Source: Glycocaulis sp051859565
GTDB taxonomy: Bacteria > Pseudomonadota > Alphaproteobacteria > Caulobacterales > Maricaulaceae
Assembly: GCF_051859565.1 (NCBI RefSeq)
Contig: NZ_JBHYFK010000003.1
Location: 186,001-250,000 of the forward strand
Direction of reading: 5' to 3'
DNA: 64,000 bases
Shown here: piece after piece, positions 59,565 to 64,000 of the stretch
How the letters are laid out: each line of letters starts with the position of its first letter
Position numbering within the stretch: the stretch's first letter is position 1
Notes under the pieces: generated by a model
What the model saw: only the letters and a program-made list of their open reading frames with translations
Told to the model about the DNA's origin: nothing
Databases searched by the model: none
Translations under genes and position numbers: made by a program

Positions 59565-60500
59565 TCAGATGTCGCCTTTGCGGGTCATGATTTCAAGGAC
59601 ACGGCGCGCTGCCCTCTCGGTTTCGTGAAGAGGCATATAGCTCCAGCGGTCCAGACGCCCAAGGAAGGGCCGCACCGCGCCGTGAGCCTCCAGCGCGCTG
59701 TAGAGCCGGGCAAACTTGCCGGGCTTTCCCTCCAGCATCAGCCGGTAGACAGGCGTGCCGGTAGCGGCGGCCTCGGTGAGCATGTTGGTGGAATCCTCGG
59801 TGGCGAATATCCAGTCGGCACCGGCCAGAAAGCCAAAATACGGGTTCGGCTCGCCGCCCGTATGCAGCCACACGCCGTCGTCTGCGCCGAATTGCGCTTC
59901 CAGTGCGCTCACGAAGCTCTCTGGCGTGCGCCGCGAGGTGGTGATCATCAGGCCGATGTCTTGCGCACGCAGCCAGACGAGGCGCTCCAACAGCGCACCG
60001 GCGATCTCCGGCGTGAACTGGTGATGCCGGGAGTCGCCGCCAATCAGCACAGCTGCGCGGGGGGCGGGCAGGGCGGCGATCTGTCCCGCAAAGGCGCGTT
60101 CTGCCTCGGCCAGCCGCTCTGGCGTGATGCGGTTGGGCGAGCCGGTGATTTCAAACACTTGGCGGCCGCGCATGCGGTCATGCTCAGGCGGTATGATGAG
60201 ATCGAAGCGGTGATGGGCCATTTTCGGGTCCTGCACATAGACAAAGACCGCGTCTGGAAAAGCCTTGCGATGTTCGCCCGCCGCCCGAACGGCCGCCATG
60301 CCGCATCCGATCCACAAATCGGGCGCAATGGGGCCGGGATCAGGCAGGTCGCCGGTACGCGGCACCTGCACGGGCAGGATGCGCATGGGCGTCAGCCGGG
60401 CCACGGCCTCGGCGAGGCCCAGAGCCTGATTCTCCATGCCTCGCCTGCCGTCGGTAACGACAAAGCAGGCGCGTTCGCGTTGGAAGGATTGTTCCGCCAT
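59565..60500 (-). CDS. mitochondrial fission ELM1 family protein
   Basis: 311 residues of the ELM1 family, widespread in alphaproteobacteria and known from plant mitochondria. Hallmarks: VVTDGRRGMENQALGLAEA near the N-terminus, LWIGCGMAAVRAAG, VYVQDPKM, IGGDSRHH and TEDSTNMLTEAAATGTPVY. The GT-B-like features suggest a nucleotide-sugar-related fold, but the bacterial role is unknown. ATG 60500 lacks a strong Shine-Dalgarno; TTG 60563 in frame is an alternative. Confidence 0.85.
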   Translation of the reverse strand: MAEQSFQRERACFVVTDGRRGMENQALGLAEAVARLTPMRILPVQVPRTGDLPDPGPIAPDLWIGCGMAAVRAAGEHRKAFPDAVFVYVQDPKMAHHRFDLIIPPEHDRMRGRQVFEITGSPNRITPERLAEAERAFAGQIAALPAPRAAVLIGGDSRHHQFTPEIAGALLERLVWLRAQDIGLMITTSRRTPESFVSALEAQFGADDGVWLHTGGEPNPYFGFLAGADWIFATEDSTNMLTEAAATGTPVYRLMLEGKPGKFARLYSALEAHGAVRPFLGRLDRWSYMPLHETERAARRVLEIMTRKGDI

Positions 60501-60563
60501 CCCGCCAGTTAGCCCTTCATCTGGCCGGAAGCCAAGGGCGCTTGTCGGCGCGACAAAACGCAA

Positions 60564-60591
60564 GAAGCCGGCGGATCGCTCCGCCGGCTTC
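60564..60591 (-). terminator. intrinsic terminator of greA
   Basis: Perfect 12-bp stem GAAGCCGGCGGA / TCCGCCGGCTTC (60564-60575/60580-60591) with loop TCGC. On the minus strand it is followed by TTGCGTTTTG, a T-rich tail. Confidence 0.85.
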
Positions 60592-60622
60592 GGTCATTTC
60601 TGAAGAGTGGCAGGCAGTAAGC

Positions 60623-61096
60623 CTATTTCCACTCGACCTTGATGATCTCGTACGTCTTCAGCCCGCCGGGCGCATTGACCTCGACGACATCGCCCTCTTC
60701 CTTGTTGATGAGCGCGCGCGCGATGGGCGAGGAAATCGAGATCTTGCCCGATTTCACATCGGCCTCATCATCGCCTACAATCTTGTAGGTGGCTTCCGCC
60801 TCGGTATCCTCGTCGATGAGGGTTACCGTTGCGCCGAACTTCACCTGCTCGCCGGACATGCGCGACACGTCAATGATTTGAGCACGCGCGAGCTTGTCCT
60901 CAAGCTCGACGACACGGCCTTCAATCCAGCTCTGGCGTTCCTTGGCCGCGTGATATTCCGCGTTCTCTGACAGATCGCCATGGTCGCGCGCCTCGGAGAT
61001 CGCCTGGATCACCGCCGGGCGCTCAACCGATTTGAGATGCTTCAATTCTTCGTCGAGGGCCCGGTGACCCTCGGCGGTCATAGGGATTTTTTGCAT
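60623..61096 (-). CDS. greA: transcription elongation factor GreA
   Basis: 157 residues, standard length. MQKIPMTAEGHRAL start, N-terminal coiled coil with the acidic tip ARDHGDLSENAEYHAAKE, seen as DLSENAEYHAAKE, and a C-terminal FKBP-like domain ending YEIIKVEW. It rescues backtracked RNA polymerase. The ATG at 61096 fits the family start although no good Shine-Dalgarno is visible. carB lies upstream on the same strand, a conserved order. Confidence 0.96.
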   Translation of the reverse strand: MQKIPMTAEGHRALDEELKHLKSVERPAVIQAISEARDHGDLSENAEYHAAKERQSWIEGRVVELEDKLARAQIIDVSRMSGEQVKFGATVTLIDEDTEAEATYKIVGDDEADVKSGKISISSPIARALINKEEGDVVEVNAPGGLKTYEIIKVEWK

Positions 61097-61184
61097 AGGG
61101 AAGGACTCGTTTCTTTTTACGCCTGCGAGCGTAAGACCCAAATGATCCCGCTATCAAGCGCTCTTTGCGTTCTTCTCGAACGCC

Positions 61185-64000
61185 CTAGTAACGATAGGAT
61201 TGCAAAGCGCGGGGTTCAAGCTCTCCTGCATCAATCGTCGCAATCGCCTTGACGGCAGCCCGGCTGGCCGATGCCGTAGTATAGCAAGGCACTTTCAGCT
61301 CCAGTGCTGTGCGGCGGATGGAGTAGCTGTCGATCTGGCTCTGGCGGCCTTCTGTTGTGTTGAAGATCAGCTGGACCTCGCCATTCTTGATCGCGTCGAC
61401 AATGTGTGGGCGGCCTTCGAACACCTTGTTGATGCGCGTAACTGTCACACCGGCCTCTTCCAGCGTCTTTGCCGTGCCACCGGTCGCCAGCAGTGAGAAG
61501 CCAAGCTGCGTCAGCTGGCGGCAGGGTTCGATCATCTGCGCCTTGTCGGACTCTTTGAGTGAGACGAATACAGCCCCTGAGCGCGGCAGGCGCACCCCGG
61601 CACCCAGCTGAGCTTTGGCGAAGGCGGCTTCAAAACGCATGTCGATGCCCATTACCTCGCCGGTGGAGCGCATTTCCGGGCCCAGCACCGGATCGACGCC
61701 GGGGAAGCGGGCGAACGGCATCACCGCCTCTTTCACGGCAATGTGCTCGGGCGTGTCATTCCATGCCTTAAAACCAGACAGCTTCTCGCCTGCCATCACC
61801 TTGGCCGCGATACCCGCAACCGGCGCACCAATGGCCTTGGCGACGAAGGGCACGGTACGGCTGGCGCGGGGATTGACCTCCAGCACGAAAATCTCGCCAT
61901 CCTTAACCGCGTACTGCACGTTCATCAGGCCTTTCACGCCAATGGCTTTCGCCAGCGCAACAGTTTCCGCTCTCAACTCCGCTATGGTCTCGGCCGGCAG
62001 CGAATGAGGCGGGATGGAGCAGGCGCTGTCGCCGGAGTGAACACCGGCTTCCTCGATATGTTCCATGACGCCAGCAATGCGCACTTCCTCGCCATCGCAC
62101 ACCGCATCGACATCCACTTCGGAGGCGTCGGTCAGGTAGCGGTCGAGCAGAAGCGGGCTGTCGCCGGAGACGTGAACGGCGGCGCGGATATAGCGCTCCA
62201 GGCTTTCCTGATCGCGCACGATCTCCATGCCGCGCCCGCCGAGGACGAAAGAGGGGCGCAAGACCAGCGGGAAGCCGAGCGTCTTGGCGCATTCCAGCGC
62301 TTCTTCTTCAGAGCGCACGATGGCGTTCGGAGGCTGACGCAGTCCCAGCGTATCCAGCAGCGCCTTGAACCGTTCACGGTCCTCGGACAGATCGATCGCG
62401 TCGGGGCTGGTGCCGAGAATCGGGATGCCGGCTTTTTCGAGCGCGCTGGCGAGCTTCAGCGGGGTCTGCCCGCCATATTGCACGACGACACCCAACAATG
62501 TGCCATTGGCCTGTTCTGTCTCGATCAGCTCCAGCACGTCTTCATCGGTCAGCGGCTCGAAATAAAGCCGGTCGGCCGTGTCATAGTCAGTGGAGACCGT
62601 CTCGGGGTTGCAGTTCACCATGATGGACTCGATGCCCATATCGGCGAACGCAAAGGCGGCGTGGCAGCAGCAATAATCGAACTCGATACCCTGACCGATC
62701 CGGTTCGGGCCGCCGCCCAGGATGATGGCTTTCTTCGCGCTTGAAGGCTGGCTCTCGCACCCGCCGGTTTCGTAGGTGGAATACATATAGGCGGTGGGCG
62801 TTGCGAACTCGGCAGCACACGTGTCCACGCGCTTGTAGACTGGACGCACGTTCAGGGCCCGGCGCGCTTCGCGCACCTTGGCTTCGGTGGATTTCGTCAA
62901 TTGCGCAAGGCGCTGGTCTGAGAATCCCATCGCCTTCAGCCGGCGGAAGGCCTTGGCATCACCGGGCAGGCCCAGCGTGGAGATGTCTTCCTCGGCGTGG
63001 ACGATCTCTTCGATCTGCCGCAGGAACCAGGGCTCATAGGCGCAGGCTGTGTTGATGTCTTCGACACTCAGCCCTTCGCGGAAGGCTTGCGCGATCACGC
63101 GCAGCCGGTCCGGCGTGGGGCGGGCCAGCGCAGCAAACACGGCCTGACGGCGCCCTTCCGGCCCATCGGCGGACTCAAAGCCCTCGATCTCGATCTCGTC
63201 AAAGCCGCAAAGCCCGGTCTCCAGGCTGCGCAGCGCTTTCTGCATGCTTTCCTGAAAGGTGCGGCCCATGGCCATGGCCTCGCCCACCGACTTCATCGAG
63301 GTGGAAAGCAGGTTCTGGGCGCCCGGATATTTCTCGAAAGCAAAGCGCGGGATTTTCGTGACGACATAGTCAATCGACGGCTCGAAGCTCGCGGGCGTTG
63401 CGCCGCCCGTGATGTCGTTATCGATCTCGTCGAGCGTGTAGCCTACCGCAAGCTTGGCAGCGACCTTGGCAATCGGGAAGCCCGTGGCTTTTGAAGCCAG
63501 CGCAGATGAGCGCGACACGCGCGGGTTCATCTCGATGACCACCATGCGGCCGGTCTTCGGATCGACGGCGAACTGCACGTTTGAGCCGCCGGTTTCCACT
63601 CCGATCTCGCGCAAGACTGCAATCGAGGCGGAGCGCATGCGCTGATACTCCTTGTCGGTCAGCGTCAATGCGGGGGCGACGGTGATGGAATCGCCGGTAT
63701 GTACGCCCATCGGGTCAATATTTTCGATCGAGCAGATAATGATGCAGTTGTCCGCGCGGTCGCGGACCACCTCCATCTCGAACTCTTTCCAGCCGAGCAC
63801 GCTTTCTTCCACCAGCACCTCGGTGACAGGGGAGGCGGCAAGGCCGGTGCCGACGATCTCGCGGTACTCCTCGACATTATAGGCTATGCCGCCGCCTGTG
63901 CCGCCCATCGTGAAGGAGGGACGGATGACGGCAGGCAGGCCCAGTTCGTCCAGCACGGCTTCGGCCTCGGCCAGCGAATGCACGGCGCGCGATTTCGGGC
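61185..64000 (-). CDS. carB: carbamoyl-phosphate synthase large subunit, partial (N-terminus outside window)
   Basis: About 938 residues of the ~1080-residue enzyme; the first ~145 lie beyond the right edge. The frame stays open to base 64000. Present are the rest of the first ATP-grasp half (PSFTMGGTGGGIAYN, VIEMNPRVSRSSALASKATG), the oligomerisation domain, the second half (GGGPNRIGQGIEFDYCC, VEVNPRASRTVPFVAKA, read as LEVNPRASRTVPFVAKA) and the C-terminal MGS-like allosteric domain (LLATGGTAKTLEEAGV). It makes carbamoyl phosphate for arginine and pyrimidines. Confidence 0.97.
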   Translation of the reverse strand, partial: PKSRAVHSLAEAEAVLDELGLPAVIRPSFTMGGTGGGIAYNVEEYREIVGTGLAASPVTEVLVEESVLGWKEFEMEVVRDRADNCIIICSIENIDPMGVHTGDSITVAPALTLTDKEYQRMRSASIAVLREIGVETGGSNVQFAVDPKTGRMVVIEMNPRVSRSSALASKATGFPIAKVAAKLAVGYTLDEIDNDITGGATPASFEPSIDYVVTKIPRFAFEKYPGAQNLLSTSMKSVGEAMAMGRTFQESMQKALRSLETGLCGFDEIEIEGFESADGPEGRRQAVFAALARPTPDRLRVIAQAFREGLSVEDINTACAYEPWFLRQIEEIVHAEEDISTLGLPGDAKAFRRLKAMGFSDQRLAQLTKSTEAKVREARRALNVRPVYKRVDTCAAEFATPTAYMYSTYETGGCESQPSSAKKAIILGGGPNRIGQGIEFDYCCCHAAFAFADMGIESIMVNCNPETVSTDYDTADRLYFEPLTDEDVLELIETEQANGTLLGVVVQYGGQTPLKLASALEKAGIPILGTSPDAIDLSEDRERFKALLDTLGLRQPPNAIVRSEEEALECAKTLGFPLVLRPSFVLGGRGMEIVRDQESLERYIRAAVHVSGDSPLLLDRYLTDASEVDVDAVCDGEEVRIAGVMEHIEEAGVHSGDSACSIPPHSLPAETIAELRAETVALAKAIGVKGLMNVQYAVKDGEIFVLEVNPRASRTVPFVAKAIGAPVAGIAAKVMAGEKLSGFKAWNDTPEHIAVKEAVMPFARFPGVDPVLGPEMRSTGEVMGIDMRFEAAFAKAQLGAGVRLPRSGAVFVSLKESDKAQMIEPCRQLTQLGFSLLATGGTAKTLEEAGVTVTRINKVFEGRPHIVDAIKNGEVQLIFNTTEGRQSQIDSYSIRRTALELKVPCYTTASASRAAVKAIATIDAGELEPRALQSYRY

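Overview
The window is a GC-rich, gene-dense chromosomal segment, most likely from an alphaproteobacterium of the Maricaulales/Hyphomonadaceae/Caulobacterales type. The evidence is an alphaproteobacterial LexA box (GTTC-N7-GTTC) in front of an imuA-imuB-dnaE2 cassette, a Caulobacter-type small lipoprotein, an ELM1-family protein, numerous TonB-dependent receptors, and dispersed intergenic hairpins of the kind common in this class. The taxonomic call is inference. I saw no rRNA, tRNA, CRISPR array, phage gene or insertion sequence.

1-18.5 kb is an accessory catabolic locus bounded by two TonB-dependent receptors (the left one is cut by the window edge). It holds a tandem-HxlR regulator, a carotenoid-cleavage-type dioxygenase, an acyl-CoA ligase, a DapB-like reductase, a five-gene operon (SnoaL-like / feruloyl-CoA-synthase-like / SnoaL-like / SDR / DUF1295 reductase), and a second operon of receptor, MFS transporter, carboxylesterase, acyl-CoA ligase and TetR. 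The logic reads as uptake, ester hydrolysis, CoA activation, then redox steps and oxidative C=C cleavage. The substrate cannot be read from sequence; an aromatic, phenylpropanoid or terpenoid ester is a guess. The main discovery is a 20-bp element with 14 invariant positions. It sits in the same orientation 43-46 nt upstream of three transcription units here (carotenoid oxygenase, DapB-like reductase, SnoaL operon) and suggests a small regulon. The TetR operon has its own palindromic operator.

18.9-31.9 kb holds cell-envelope genes: a beta-propeller lipoprotein, a two-domain beta-lactamase-like serine hydrolase, a membrane hydroxylase, a MacA/MacB-like export system with one ATPase and two permeases, a DcuC/YfcC carrier, a periplasmic protein and a PQQ-type sugar dehydrogenase. 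31.9-37.3 kb is the SOS mutasome operon imuA-imuB-dnaE2, with a LexA box on the predicted -10 region and a probably leaderless start.

37.6-50.8 kb is mixed metabolism: threonine aldolase, a soluble diguanylate cyclase, purE-purK, a TonB-like orphan protein, a 55-residue membrane protein, an aspartate-type aminotransferase, dps, a phosphotransferase/amidohydrolase pair, an M3 peptidase, and hppD with its MarR-type regulator and a palindromic operator. 50.8-64 kb carries a CPA2 antiporter, small membrane proteins, an RHH protein, a LysR regulator, an ABC transporter translationally coupled to trxB, a periplasmic phosphatase-like protein, an ELM1-family protein, greA and the 3' part of carB, which runs off the right edge.
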